Position numbers and translations under genes: made by a program. From Streptomyces aurantiacus (GTDB lineage: Bacteria; Actinomycetota; Actinomycetes; Streptomycetales; Streptomycetaceae): a stretch of DNA of 64,000 nucleotides. Below the pieces are notes generated by a model. It worked only from the letters and a program-made list of their open reading frames with translations. It did not search any database and was not told the origin of the DNA. Positions 63,967 to 64,000 of the stretch are shown piece by piece. Position 1 is the first letter of the stretch; every line of letters begins with the position of its first letter. Location: assembly GCF_027107535.1 (NCBI RefSeq), contig NZ_CP114283.1:7688001-7752000 (forward strand), read 5' to 3'.

Positions 63967-64000
63967 AAAGCCGGTCCACCTCGCGGTGTACCGGCTTTTT
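63967..64000 (+). terminator. rpmB terminator
   Basis: AAAGCCGGT (63967-63975) pairs with ACCGGCTTT (from 63990), ending in a run of T at the window edge. Confidence 0.8.

Overview
The window is high-GC actinobacterial chromosome, almost certainly Streptomyces. The evidence is the codon use, many GTG starts, and a block of genes that in Streptomyces lie together: rpsB-tsf-pyrH-frr-cdsA, whiG, four adjacent type I signal peptidases, rpsP-rimM-trmD-rplS, ffh, glnD-glnK-amtB, nsdA, ftsY, smc, absB (rnc) and rpmB. It matches from memory the S. coelicolor region that carries nsdA, amtB and whiG, read from the whiG/rpsB side towards rpmB. Species cannot be named from sequence alone.

Layout. 1-1055: two small membrane protein genes. 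1586-5660: a decayed actinomycete integrative element of the pSAM2 type. It holds a NUDIX gene, a helix-turn-helix regulator broken by an in-frame stop, the 3' part of a repSA-like initiator gene, an excisionase gene frameshifted by a 7-bp tandem duplication, and an apparently intact tyrosine integrase gene. 5716-7108: two small conserved genes and sparse sequence. 7381-12102 (minus): cdsA, frr, pyrH, tsf, rpsB. 12384-14010: an M23 peptidase and a TetR regulator. 14214-25737 (minus): whiG, dprA, yifB, yraN, a DUF2469 gene, a NUDIX gene, sipZ/Y/X/W, rplS, trmD, rimM, a KH protein gene and rpsP. 26058-28694: a SprT-like protein, a 1.2-kb stretch without a recognisable gene, and a methyltransferase. 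28924-36688 (minus): ffh, glnD, glnK, amtB, nsdA. 37127-41964: a primase-like protein, ftsY, a luciferase-family monooxygenase and glcP. 42364-47239 (minus): smc, a small coiled-coil protein and acylphosphatase. 47371-49024 (plus): a CAP-domain protein and an HxlR regulator. 48997-56622 (minus): mutM, rnc, rpmF, a YceD-family gene, a DivIVA-like protein, coaD, rsmD, recG. 56787-61615 (plus): an HSP90-family ATPase overlapping a 997-residue TPR protein. The window closes with a DhaL/FakA-like protein and rpmB.

How the genes work together. Most of the window is growth machinery: ribosomal proteins and ribosome maturation or recycling, protein export (ffh, ftsY, four signal peptidases), chromosome segregation (smc), recombination and repair (recG, dprA, yifB, mutM), and lipid and CoA synthesis. 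Developmental control (whiG, nsdA) and nitrogen control (amtB-glnK-glnD, with a well-formed GlnR-type operator upstream of amtB) sit among these. Many genes are joined by ATGA or GTGA overlaps, pointing to translational coupling.

The most interesting points are the step-by-step decay of the integrative element, the coupled HSP90-like/TPR pair, a Gly-rich insertion in the SMC hinge, the Gln/Tyr-rich tail of the DivIVA-like protein, and several sharp palindromic operators (glcP, hxlR, amtB and upstream of the broken regulator).
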